NCBI GenBank assembly: GCA_005883615.1 | Contig: VBEC01000079.1 | Location: 38,447-102,446, forward strand | Length of the DNA stretch: 64,000 nt | Direction: 5' to 3' | From: Chloroflexota bacterium | GTDB lineage: Bacteria; Chloroflexota; Limnocylindria; Limnocylindrales; CSP1-4 | Shown: positions 52,536-60,223 of the stretch, piece after piece | Numbering within the stretch: position 1 is the first letter of the stretch | Layout of the letters: every line of letters begins with the position of its first letter | Notes under the pieces: model-generated | The model's input: only the letters and a program-made list of their open reading frames with translations | Database searches by the model: none | Told to the model about the DNA's origin: nothing | Translations under genes and position numbers: made by a program

Positions 52536-52568
52536 CTGAGGCCCGGCCGCCCCCCCGCCGGGCCTCAG
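52536..52568 (+). terminator. Intra-operon hairpin between binding-protein and permease genes
   Basis: CTGAGGCCCGGC pairs with GCCGGGCCTCAG around an eight-base C-rich loop, a 12-bp stem. No T-tract follows, so it is more likely a partial terminator or an RNA-end protector that raises binding-protein yield than a full stop. Confidence 0.62.
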
Positions 52569-52621
52569 GTCGTACAGAATCTGCGCCGGAGTAGCAGATC
52601 GGGAGGACTCCCACGGAGCCG

Positions 52622-53542
52622 ATGGCGGTAGACACAGCGAGGGCGCGTTCAAAGCTGCTCGGGCTGTCGCTTCCGCGACGGGGTGGTCCCGCGACCAACG
52701 AGTCCACCGGCCTGCTGTTCACGCTTCCCATCATCTTCCTGTTCGTCGCCTTCAACCTTCTCCCAACGGTCTACGCCTTCGTCGTCAGCCTCACCACCTA
52801 CAACCTCTTCACCCCGCCAACCTTCGTCGGGTTCGAGAACTACCTCGACCTGCTCGGCAACCGAAACTTCTGGCAGGCGGTCGGCGTGACCGTCGGCTAC
52901 ACGCTCCTCTTCGGGCCTGCCTCGTGGATCCTCGGTTTCCTGATTGCGATGCTGCTGAAGGACACGATCGTCGGCCGGGACCTCTTTCGCTCGGTTTTCT
53001 TCGTGCCGACGATCCTTTCGTCAGTGGCCATGGCTGTCACCTGGGCATTGCTGCTGAGACTGAACGGGCCGATCAACGGTGTCCTGGATATTTCGGTGCC
53101 CTGGCTCACCAACACCCAGACCGCCTTGCTCGGGATCTCATTGCTCGGCATCTGGCAGTCCGCGGGCTGGTTCATGGTGATCTTCCTGGCGGGACTGGCA
53201 TCGATCCCTGAGAGCCTGACCGAGGCAGCCAGGATCGACGGGGCCGGGACGCTCGCCCTCCTGCGCCACATCACCCTGCCATTGCTGCGGCCTGTCTTCG
53301 CGGTCGTCGTCGTTCAAACGATCGTTGCCGGATTGAGAGTGTTTTCTCCGATGTTCATCATGACCGGAGGAGGCCCTGCAAATTCAACTCGATCGGTCGC
53401 AATGCTCATCTACCAGGAGGGGCTGCGCGATCTGCGAATGGGCAGTGCGGCCGCAATTTCCGTCATCGGGTTCGTGTTCATCCTCGCCCTCACCGTGATC
53501 TATTTCCGGGTCTTCCGCGTGCGCGAGGAGATCGGTTACTGA
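52622..53542 (+). CDS. Carbohydrate ABC transporter permease (MalF/UgpA type)
   Basis: A 306-residue six-helix permease: FTLPIIFLFVAFNLLPTVYA, FVGFENYLDLLGNRNFWQAV and the EAA loop LTEAARIDGAGTLALLRHIT. GGAGGA lies about 18 bases upstream. Its stop shares a base with the next start (TGATG). Confidence 0.92.
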   Translation: MAVDTARARSKLLGLSLPRRGGPATNESTGLLFTLPIIFLFVAFNLLPTVYAFVVSLTTYNLFTPPTFVGFENYLDLLGNRNFWQAVGVTVGYTLLFGPASWILGFLIAMLLKDTIVGRDLFRSVFFVPTILSSVAMAVTWALLLRLNGPINGVLDISVPWLTNTQTALLGISLLGIWQSAGWFMVIFLAGLASIPESLTEAARIDGAGTLALLRHITLPLLRPVFAVVVVQTIVAGLRVFSPMFIMTGGGPANSTRSVAMLIYQEGLRDLRMGSAAAISVIGFVFILALTVIYFRVFRVREEIGY

Positions 53543-54378
53543 TGGCGAGATCGAAGTGGCTGCGGCGGCAGTCCACCAACCTCGTTCGGCTGGCGGTCCT
53601 GCTAGCGCTGGCGGCCGTGACCCTCTTTCCGCTCGCCTGGATCGTTACCGGGTCGCTCAAGCCTCTCGAGCAGGTCTTTGCCATTCCGGTGCAGTGGGTC
53701 CCCGATCCCATCCAGCCGCAGAACTACCCGGATGCCATCCAGGCCACCGATTTCTCGCGACCGCTGCTGAACAGCGTGATCGTCACGTCCTCGCAGGTGG
53801 CGATCAATCTCGTTCTCTGCTCGCTGGCAGGGTTCGGCTTCGCGAAGTACCGCTTCCGCGGGCGCGAACAGCTGTTTCTGGGCGTCCTGGCGATGACGCT
53901 CCTACCCCTCCAGGTGATCATGATTCCGCTGTTCCTCATCGTGAAGGGTCTGGGCTGGGTCAACACCTACCAGGGGCTGATCCTGCCGACCGCGGCCTCA
54001 GCGTTCGGGGTTTTCTTCATGCGCCAGTACATCTCGACCATCCCCAGCGACTATGTCGATGCGGCGCGTGTCGATGGAGCCAGCGAGCTGACCATCTTCC
54101 GGAAGGTGGTGATCCCGCAGTGCATCCCGGCCCTCGTGACGCTGGGCGTGATGGTCGGCTTGTCGAGCTGGGACGAATTCCTGTGGCCGCTCATCGTCGT
54201 CGGCGGCCGAGAGCTGGCCACCGCGCCGCTCGCGATGGCCCAGCTGCGCTCGCTCTATCAGACGCCCTTCCACTTCATCCTCGCGGTTGCGGTGGTGATG
54301 GTCATCCCGCCGCTTCTTGCGTTTCTCTTCGCACAGCGGCAGATCATCCAGAGCGTCAGCCAGACCGGCATCAAGTAG
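53542..54378 (+). CDS. Carbohydrate ABC transporter permease (MalG/UgpE type)
   Basis: A 278-residue permease. LFPLAWIVTGSLKPLEQVFA is the family's first-loop signature; the EAA loop is DAARVDGASELTIFRKVVIP. No ATPase gene is present in the cluster, so a shared subunit is needed, as for the operon at 19620-23664. Confidence 0.92.
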   Translation: MARSKWLRRQSTNLVRLAVLLALAAVTLFPLAWIVTGSLKPLEQVFAIPVQWVPDPIQPQNYPDAIQATDFSRPLLNSVIVTSSQVAINLVLCSLAGFGFAKYRFRGREQLFLGVLAMTLLPLQVIMIPLFLIVKGLGWVNTYQGLILPTAASAFGVFFMRQYISTIPSDYVDAARVDGASELTIFRKVVIPQCIPALVTLGVMVGLSSWDEFLWPLIVVGGRELATAPLAMAQLRSLYQTPFHFILAVAVVMVIPPLLAFLFAQRQIIQSVSQTGIK

Positions 54379-54386
54379 GAGCTCCT

Positions 54387-55181
54387 GTGAACATTCCGAC
54401 GGGCGCGGACCTGCGAGACACGCTCACCCGTTCCACGACGTTCGGGGCGTGGTGCGTCGTGCCGAGCGCCCTGGTGGCGGAGGGGGTGGCCCACGCCGGA
54501 TTCGACTGGGTCTGCATCGACCGCCAGCACGGTCTCATCGGCTATGACGCGATGGTCGCCATGATCCAGGCGGTCGCCATCACGGGTACGCCGGCGTTCG
54601 TCCGCGTCGGCGAGAACAGCCCGCGTGAAATCGGCCGAACGCTCGACGCCGGGGCGGCCGGGGTCATCGTCCCGATGGTCAACTCGGTCGAGGACGCGGA
54701 GCGGGCCGTGCGCGCCGCGCGCTACCCGCCGGCGGGGGAACGCAGCTGGGGGCCGACGCGCGCCTCATTCGGGCGTCAGGGCGGCGGTCGGCCCACCGAG
54801 GGCTTGCTTCTCGTCATGCTGGAAACCGGGGCCGCTTTTGACCGGGCCGAATCGATCGCTTCGGTTGAAGGGGTCGACGGCGTGTTTGTCGGGCCCGCCG
54901 ATCTGGCCGTCTCGCTCGCGCTTGAACCTCACGACGTCCTGGACGCGGAGGTCGTGGGACGCTGCAAGGACCTGGTCCGAATCTGCGTCCGCCACGGTCT
55001 GATTGCCGGGATCGGCTGCCACACAGTCGCACAAGCCCAAGCCTGGCTGACGAGCGGATTTCGCATGATCTCGATCGGTCGTGACCTGACGATGCTGCTG
55101 GACGGCCTGGGCGGGCGACTCGCCGCGATTCGCGACCTCAAGCCCGAGGGAGCCCGCCTGGTCCTCGTCGATGGCGAGTAG
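54387..55181 (+). CDS. HpcH/HpaI aldolase/citrate lyase-family aldolase
   Basis: A 264-residue class II pyruvate-type aldolase: FGAWCVVPSALVAEGVAHAG, FDWVCIDRQHGLIGY, FVRVGENSPREIGRTLDAGA, the RSWGPTRA loop, the metal Glu in LLLVMLETGAA and Asp in GVFVGPADLAVSLAL. Such enzymes split 2-keto-3-deoxy sugar acids to pyruvate plus an aldehyde. GTG at 54387 after GGAGCTCC. It overlaps the oxidoreductase gene by eleven bases. Confidence 0.9.
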   Translation: MNIPTGADLRDTLTRSTTFGAWCVVPSALVAEGVAHAGFDWVCIDRQHGLIGYDAMVAMIQAVAITGTPAFVRVGENSPREIGRTLDAGAAGVIVPMVNSVEDAERAVRAARYPPAGERSWGPTRASFGRQGGGRPTEGLLLVMLETGAAFDRAESIASVEGVDGVFVGPADLAVSLALEPHDVLDAEVVGRCKDLVRICVRHGLIAGIGCHTVAQAQAWLTSGFRMISIGRDLTMLLDGLGGRLAAIRDLKPEGARLVLVDGE

Positions 55182-56394
55182 CAAGCGCCGGCGGCTCCGG
55201 GTCGGCTTCGTCGGCCTCGGGCACATCAGCCACGAGAACGTGCTCGGGTACCTGGGCCATCCGGACGCCGAGATCGTGGCGGTGTGCAGCCCCACCGAGT
55301 CGAAAGCAAGAGAGTGGCTGCGCAGATACGAGCTCCCGGACGGGCGGTACTACCCGGACATCCAGTCGATGCTCGAACGCGACACCCTCGACATCGTCGA
55401 GATTCTCACGCCCCACTTCCTCCACCACGAGCAGGTTCTGGCCTGCGCCGAAGCGGGCGTCAAGGGCGTCAGCGTCCAGAAACCGATGGCCAACCGGCTC
55501 GGCGAGTGCCAGGAGATGATCGACGCCTGCAGGCGCGCGGGCAGCATGCTCAAGGTCTACGAAAACTTCGTGTTCTACCCCGTCTACCTCAAGGCAAAGG
55601 AGCTCACCGACTCCGGGGTGCTCGGCGACCTCATCTCGATGCGGGTCAACACCATGACCGGCAAACGCGACGGATCGCCCTGGCCGTGGCCGTTCGATCC
55701 CAGGTCGTGGCGATCGAGCGTCGCGACCGCCGGAACGAGCCCGCTCGTTGGCGACGACGGCTTCCACAAGTTCTCGCTGGTGCGCTGGTTCATGGAGCGC
55801 GACCTGGAGACTATCGGGGCATGGATCGATCGCGACTCACCCCTCGATGCGCCGGCGCTGATCCGCGGCAGGTTCAGGCGATCCCCGGCCGAGGCGAACC
55901 GGGAGGCCAACCGCTACGCCCAGATCGACTTCTCGTTCTCGCCGAAGATGGCGACACCGTTCGAGTTCTGGCTCGACGAGTTCGTCGAAGTCGTCGGCGA
56001 ACGAGGCGTGATGTGGATCAACCAGTGCTCCGCCGCGGGAGACCGCCAGATGTTTCGCGGCAACCGGATGTCCGAGAGTCCCGCCTTCCCGCCGATCGTC
56101 GTCTATCGGGACGGTTCGGTGGAGACCTACCTGGAGGACATTTCGCCCAGCGAGCGCAACTGGTCGACGTCGTTCGTGGGCAGCACGCGTCAGTTCATCG
56201 ACGTCGTGCGCGACGGCGGGGAGCCGATCTACACGGGCGAGGACGGGATGGAGATCACGAGATACGCCATCGCCGCACTCGTGTCCGCCGAGCTTGGGCG
56301 CGACGTCGATCTCGACGAGATCACCGCCGCAGCGGAAGCCAAAGGCTCGTTCGTGGTCACGACCAACTTCCTCAACCTCGAGGCGGCGCCGTAG
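55171..56394 (+). CDS. Gfo/Idh/MocA-family oxidoreductase
   Basis: A 407-residue NAD(P)-dependent sugar dehydrogenase. Rossmann start VGFVGLGHISHENVLGYLGH; the catalytic-lysine motif is SVQKPMANRLG, with Gln instead of the usual Glu-Lys-Pro glutamate. The C-terminal domain binds the sugar ring. Together with the aldolase, a sugar would be oxidised to a keto-sugar, then cleaved. Last gene of the plus-strand operon. Confidence 0.88.
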   Translation: MASSKRRRLRVGFVGLGHISHENVLGYLGHPDAEIVAVCSPTESKAREWLRRYELPDGRYYPDIQSMLERDTLDIVEILTPHFLHHEQVLACAEAGVKGVSVQKPMANRLGECQEMIDACRRAGSMLKVYENFVFYPVYLKAKELTDSGVLGDLISMRVNTMTGKRDGSPWPWPFDPRSWRSSVATAGTSPLVGDDGFHKFSLVRWFMERDLETIGAWIDRDSPLDAPALIRGRFRRSPAEANREANRYAQIDFSFSPKMATPFEFWLDEFVEVVGERGVMWINQCSAAGDRQMFRGNRMSESPAFPPIVVYRDGSVETYLEDISPSERNWSTSFVGSTRQFIDVVRDGGEPIYTGEDGMEITRYAIAALVSAELGRDVDLDEITAAAEAKGSFVVTTNFLNLEAAP

Positions 56395-56575
56395 TCTCCC
56401 GATATACCAATCCCGGTGGTGCAGACCGCCTCGCCCGGCCTCAGAGGCTGCGGCGCCCTCTCGTATCATCCCGGCCCGCGCTCGCCACGGGACGATCGGG
56501 ATGATCGAGGCGGCGAAAACCTGCGACCCTCGCCCTTACCACCACTCCCATTGGTATCCGCGACAAAGCAGCCGT

Positions 56576-57835
56576 TCAGGATCCCCGAATGGTGAGGCGC
56601 GTCAGCGAACGAAGGGTGTAGTTCTCGAGCCAGGACGGTTCGTCCTCGAGCACCTCCAGCCGAGAGAACCGCCGGAGCATCGCCGTCACGGCCGACGCGC
56701 CCTCCAGGCGAGCGAGTGGTGCTCCGATACAGAAGTGGAGTCCGGCCGACAGCGCGAGGTGGCGATTCGGCGTGCGGTCGAGGCGCAGGTCGTCCGCATC
56801 CGGGAACTGATCAGGGTCGCGATTTGCAGCGCCATTCCGCAGCGCGACGACTTCCCCGGTGGCAACGGGCCGGTCGCCGATTGACGAGTCTTCGCGCGCG
56901 ATCCGGATCGTCCGCTGGTGGGGGCCCTCGAAGCGCAGGAACTCCTCGACGGCGGTCGTGATCAGCGATGGCTGGCCCCGCAGCGCTCGCTCCTGGTCGG
57001 GATGGTGGGCCAGCGCGAGGATCGAGCTGGCGATGAGCGCGGTCGTCGTCCGATGACCGCCTACCAGCAGCACGATGATCGTCGCCGTGAATTCGTCGTC
57101 GGTCAGGGCGTCGGTCGCGCGCGGCTCGGTGACGAGTCGCGTGATGACGTCATCCGTCGGCTCTCGTCGCCGTCGTTCTCGCAGCCAGCCGATGAACTCG
57201 CCTGCCTCGAGCACGCAGGCTTGGGCAGCCAGCGCGAGGTCCGCGGTCGGCCGTGGGCTGCCAATGAAGGCCGCCAGCGTGTCCGCCCACGCCCGGAAGC
57301 GAGGTACATCCTCGTCGCGGATCCCCAGAAGCGCCGCGAGCACGCTCACCGGCACTGGGGCCGCAACGCGCTCGACGAAATCGAAGGCCTCACCGACTGG
57401 GAGCTCGTCGACGACCGAGGCGATGATCCCGTCGAGCCGCGGGCGCATGCGCTCCGCGTCGTGTGGCGTGAGCGCTTTGTTCACGGCCGACCGAATCCGC
57501 GTGTGATCCGGTGGGTCCGACCACAGCAGCCCGGCCGAGAAGATCCGCTGCAGCGATTCGAGCTGGCTGTGCTCGACCGATGAAAGGTGAGCGAGCGCTG
57601 CGCTGGTCTGGCCGACGGCCGAGAAGGTCGTTCCATCCTTGAGCAGAACGGTCCGGACGTCCTCGTAGCGCGACACCATCCACATCCGCCACGGCTCGCA
57701 CCAGTGCACGGGGTCCTCCCGCCGGAGGCGACGGTGGGTGGGATAGGGATCCTGCAGGAAGTCCCGTGACAGGAGCTGCTCGTCGAGGCTCCCGGGTTTC
57801 GCCGTCGGAAGACTTGTCCCGGCCGTGGTCACCAA
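56576..57835 (-). CDS. Cytochrome P450
   Basis: A 419-residue soluble bacterial P450. The heme-ligand segment is LSAGLHFCIGAPLARLE (Cys369), the ExxR motif is Glu298/Arg301 in EEFLRF, and the I-helix oxygen-activation stretch is LLVGGHRTTT. In that last motif the usual acid before Thr-Thr is replaced by Arg262. It lies two bases from the VOC gene in an operon with the PEP-mutase-family lyase. Substrate unknown; a supporting ferredoxin is not encoded nearby. Confidence 0.93.
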   Translation of the reverse strand: MVTTAGTSLPTAKPGSLDEQLLSRDFLQDPYPTHRRLRREDPVHWCEPWRMWMVSRYEDVRTVLLKDGTTFSAVGQTSAALAHLSSVEHSQLESLQRIFSAGLLWSDPPDHTRIRSAVNKALTPHDAERMRPRLDGIIASVVDELPVGEAFDFVERVAAPVPVSVLAALLGIRDEDVPRFRAWADTLAAFIGSPRPTADLALAAQACVLEAGEFIGWLRERRRREPTDDVITRLVTEPRATDALTDDEFTATIIVLLVGGHRTTTALIASSILALAHHPDQERALRGQPSLITTAVEEFLRFEGPHQRTIRIAREDSSIGDRPVATGEVVALRNGAANRDPDQFPDADDLRLDRTPNRHLALSAGLHFCIGAPLARLEGASAVTAMLRRFSRLEVLEDEPSWLENYTLRSLTRLTIRGS

Positions 57836-57837
57836 AC

Positions 57838-58260
57838 CTAGATCCGGGCCTCGTCGATCTTGAGTGCCTCGAACACCAGCCCCCCTGGCGACTGGAAGAA
57901 CGCCACCCGCCGGCGGCCAAACCCTGCCTCGATCGACCGCGGCTCGGTGAGCGGTCGTGCGCCTGCCGTCGAGATTTCGCGGATTGCCGCGTCGTGGTCT
58001 TCGACCTCGAAGACGGCGTGCGTGAGCCCCGGTCGGAGATCGTATCCAAGGCCCGATTCGAAGACCGGCGAGGGCGTCAGGAGAATCCGTGTGCCGCCCA
58101 GCTCCAGGATGGCGTATTCGATCGGACCGGCCAATCCGGGCAGCGTCTCGTGGAGACGCAGGCGCCCCCCGAGTCGCTCCAGGAATTGGATTTCGGCCCC
58201 CACGTCCGGCGTCTTGCAGCCGATGTTCCAGAGCGGACCAAGAACCGGTTCGTCGTTCAT
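57838..58260 (-). CDS. VOC-superfamily protein (glyoxalase/bleomycin-resistance fold)
   Basis: A 140-residue VOC protein: LWNIGCKTPDVGAEIQFLER, then LELGGTRILLTPSPVF and a C-terminal VAFFQSPGGLVFEALKIDE with the metal glutamate. ATG at 58260, preceded by TGAGG. The two-base gap to the P450 gene implies one transcript. It may handle the product of the P450 or a thiol adduct. Confidence 0.82.
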   Translation of the reverse strand: MNDEPVLGPLWNIGCKTPDVGAEIQFLERLGGRLRLHETLPGLAGPIEYAILELGGTRILLTPSPVFESGLGYDLRPGLTHAVFEVEDHDAAIREISTAGARPLTEPRSIEAGFGRRRVAFFQSPGGLVFEALKIDEARI

Positions 58261-58330
58261 GGAAGCCTCAGTGGGGGTGGCAATCGGGGTAGTGCTCGGG
58301 CCCGAACGGGAGGCCGCCCGACCGTGCCGG

Positions 58331-59272
58331 CTATTCGATGCCGTAGCGATCGTAGGCCGCGCCGTAATCCTGGAGCCCGACGATGTCGAAGAACTCGGGG
58401 TCATCGATCATCTGGCCGGTGACCGCATTCCAGTCGCGCGTCTCTGCGAGCGCTTTGAGTCCATCCACGAGCCCGCGGGCTGCCATGTACAGCGAGACCA
58501 ACGATCCGATCACGATCTGGTAGCCGGTCTCCTCGAACTCCCGAATCGCGAGCGGCTCGACCGGGGCGAAGATGCCCACCAGCGGGCCCTTGATGTTGTC
58601 ACGGAAGTACTGCAGCTCCTCGCGAGTGAGGGCCATCACGAAGGCCGCGTCCGCCCCCGCGTCGAGGTAGGCGTTGCTGCGTCGGGCAACCTCCTCGATC
58701 CGCCGCTCCTCGTAGTACTGCTCCCGCGGAATGCTGCCGATGACGTCCGAACGGGCGATGATCATGAAGTCGGGACTTTCGCGAGCATCGCGGGCGGCCC
58801 GGATCTTGCCCTGCATCTCCTCGACCGATATCAGGTCGTTGCGGGGGATGCCCGGCAGGAAGGGGCACTTCGACGGCAGCTTCTCATCGTCGAGATGGAC
58901 GGCGGAGACGCCCGCGGCCTCGAAATCGCGCACGGCGTCCATCACGTTGATGGCGTTGCCGTAGCCTTCCTCGATGTCGACGACCACCGGCACCGTCGTT
59001 GCCTTGACGATGTTGCGGGTGATGAGGAGGCGCTCGGTTTTCGACATCAGCGCCAGGTCCGGACCGCCCAGGAACGCGGCTTCTGTCGAATAGCTGCCCA
59101 CGTAGATCGCGTCGAAGCCCGCCCGCTCGATGAGTCGCGCCGAGAGCGCGTCGTGAGCGCCGATCGCGACCACCAGCTTGCCTGCCTCGATGCTCTGCCT
59201 GAGGACTGCACTCCGGCTCAATGTCCGCCCTCCCGCACCGCGCTTCAGGTCGGCTATTGTAGGTGAAGTCAA
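58331..59272 (-). CDS. PEP-mutase/isocitrate-lyase-superfamily enzyme
   Basis: A 313-residue TIM-barrel: VVAIGAHDALSARLIERAGF, then VVVDIEEGYGNAINVMDAV for Mg2+ binding, HLDDEKLPSKCPFLPG, where the lyase KKCGH motif becomes KC with no His, and FMIIARSDVIGS. These enzymes act on oxaloacetate, methylisocitrate or phosphonopyruvate; the altered KCG region argues for a decarboxylase or hydrolase. The only in-frame start is TTG at 59272, which lies inside the perfect operator at 59265-59285. Confidence 0.86.
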   Translation of the reverse strand: MTSPTIADLKRGAGGRTLSRSAVLRQSIEAGKLVVAIGAHDALSARLIERAGFDAIYVGSYSTEAAFLGGPDLALMSKTERLLITRNIVKATTVPVVVDIEEGYGNAINVMDAVRDFEAAGVSAVHLDDEKLPSKCPFLPGIPRNDLISVEEMQGKIRAARDARESPDFMIIARSDVIGSIPREQYYEERRIEEVARRSNAYLDAGADAAFVMALTREELQYFRDNIKGPLVGIFAPVEPLAIREFEETGYQIVIGSLVSLYMAARGLVDGLKALAETRDWNAVTGQMIDDPEFFDIVGLQDYGAAYDRYGIE

Positions 59273-59285
59273 AGCCTTTGACTTC
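59265..59285. promoter_or_regulatory. Perfect palindromic operator between the PEP-mutase-family and SDR genes
   Basis: Arms GAAGTCAAAG and CTTTGACTTC around a central C make a 21-base perfect inverted repeat. It covers the 5' end of the minus-strand lyase gene and lies 20 bases before the SDR start, so one regulator could control both. It resembles the sites at 49608-49662. Confidence 0.7.
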
Positions 59286-59304
59286 GCATCAGCGAGGGCG
59301 GCGG

Positions 59305-60147
59305 GTGGACCTCGGGCTTCGCGGGCAGACCGCCCTGATCACCGGCGGCGGGCGCGGAATAGGGCGCGGGATCGCGCTCAGCCTCGCCGCCGAGGGCGTC
59401 GACGTCGCCATTGCGGGTCGCAATCCCGAGTCGGCCACGGAAGCCGAGCTTCGAGCGTCCGGCGGACGCGTGGTCTCGATCGCGGTCGACGTCTCCCGCA
59501 AGCGTGAAGTCGTCCGTATGGTCGAGACGGCCATCGGAGAGCTGGGGCACCTCGACCTTTTCGTGAACAACGCAGGGGGGCATTGGCACGAGCCGGTCAC
59601 CCGCCTGACGGAGCAGAACGTCAACCACACGCTCGACACGAACCTCAAGGCGTGCATGTGGGCCTGCCGCGAGGTTGCCCGCCATATGGTCGAGCGGCGT
59701 CGGGGCAGCATCCTGATCGTCGCCTCCACGATCCAGTTCAACCCGGCGTATGGCGAGAGCGCCTACCGCATATCGAAGGTCGGGCTTCGGGCCTTCGCCG
59801 AGACCCTCGCGCTCGAGCTCGGGCCGCTCGGGATCCGGGTCAACTCGCTGTCGCCGGGCCTGTTCCCGACCCGCCTGGGCGCGAACCTCGAGCGCGCTGT
59901 TGCCGACTCTGAGCTGGGACCCTCGCTCCTTCGGTCGATCCCGTTGCGGCGCCTCGGCGAACCCGTCGAATGCGGGCCGGCCGCCGCGATGCTCCTGTCG
60001 GATCGGGTCGCCGGCTACATCACGGGGGCTGACCTGGTCGTCGACGGCGGTTTTCACCTGCGACCGCTCGTGTTGATGACCGAGGACGAGATCCTGAGCA
60101 TGAACCTGTCGCCCGGACGACCCTCCGGAGACGGCGAGACAGACTGA
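59305..60147 (+). CDS. Short-chain dehydrogenase/reductase
   Basis: A 280-residue classical SDR: ALITGGGRGIGRGIALSLAA, the NNAG motif in LFVNNAGGHWHEPV, catalytic Tyr/Lys in YRISKVGLRAFA, and YITGADLVVDGGFHLRPLVL. The GTG at 59305 sits after GAGGGCGGCG; a GTG at 59263 also lies in frame but within the operator, so I prefer 59305. It is divergent from the PEP-mutase-family gene and belongs with that regulon. Confidence 0.87.
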   Translation: MDLGLRGQTALITGGGRGIGRGIALSLAAEGVDVAIAGRNPESATEAELRASGGRVVSIAVDVSRKREVVRMVETAIGELGHLDLFVNNAGGHWHEPVTRLTEQNVNHTLDTNLKACMWACREVARHMVERRRGSILIVASTIQFNPAYGESAYRISKVGLRAFAETLALELGPLGIRVNSLSPGLFPTRLGANLERAVADSELGPSLLRSIPLRRLGEPVECGPAAAMLLSDRVAGYITGADLVVDGGFHLRPLVLMTEDEILSMNLSPGRPSGDGETD

Positions 60148-60223
60148 TCCTCCTTCCCAGCGTCCTCTACATTCTGTCGAGCGCGTTCAGCTGCGCGGGA
60201 CGTCGAGCGGAGGACTCGCGGGA

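Noticed and set aside
56404..56557. Inverted ATACCAAT / ATTGGTAT pair between the Gfo/Idh and P450 gene ends
   Set aside because: The arms are only 8 bases and 138 bases apart, with the inner sequence poorly paired; chance is a fair explanation. The region may still hold terminators for the two convergent operons.
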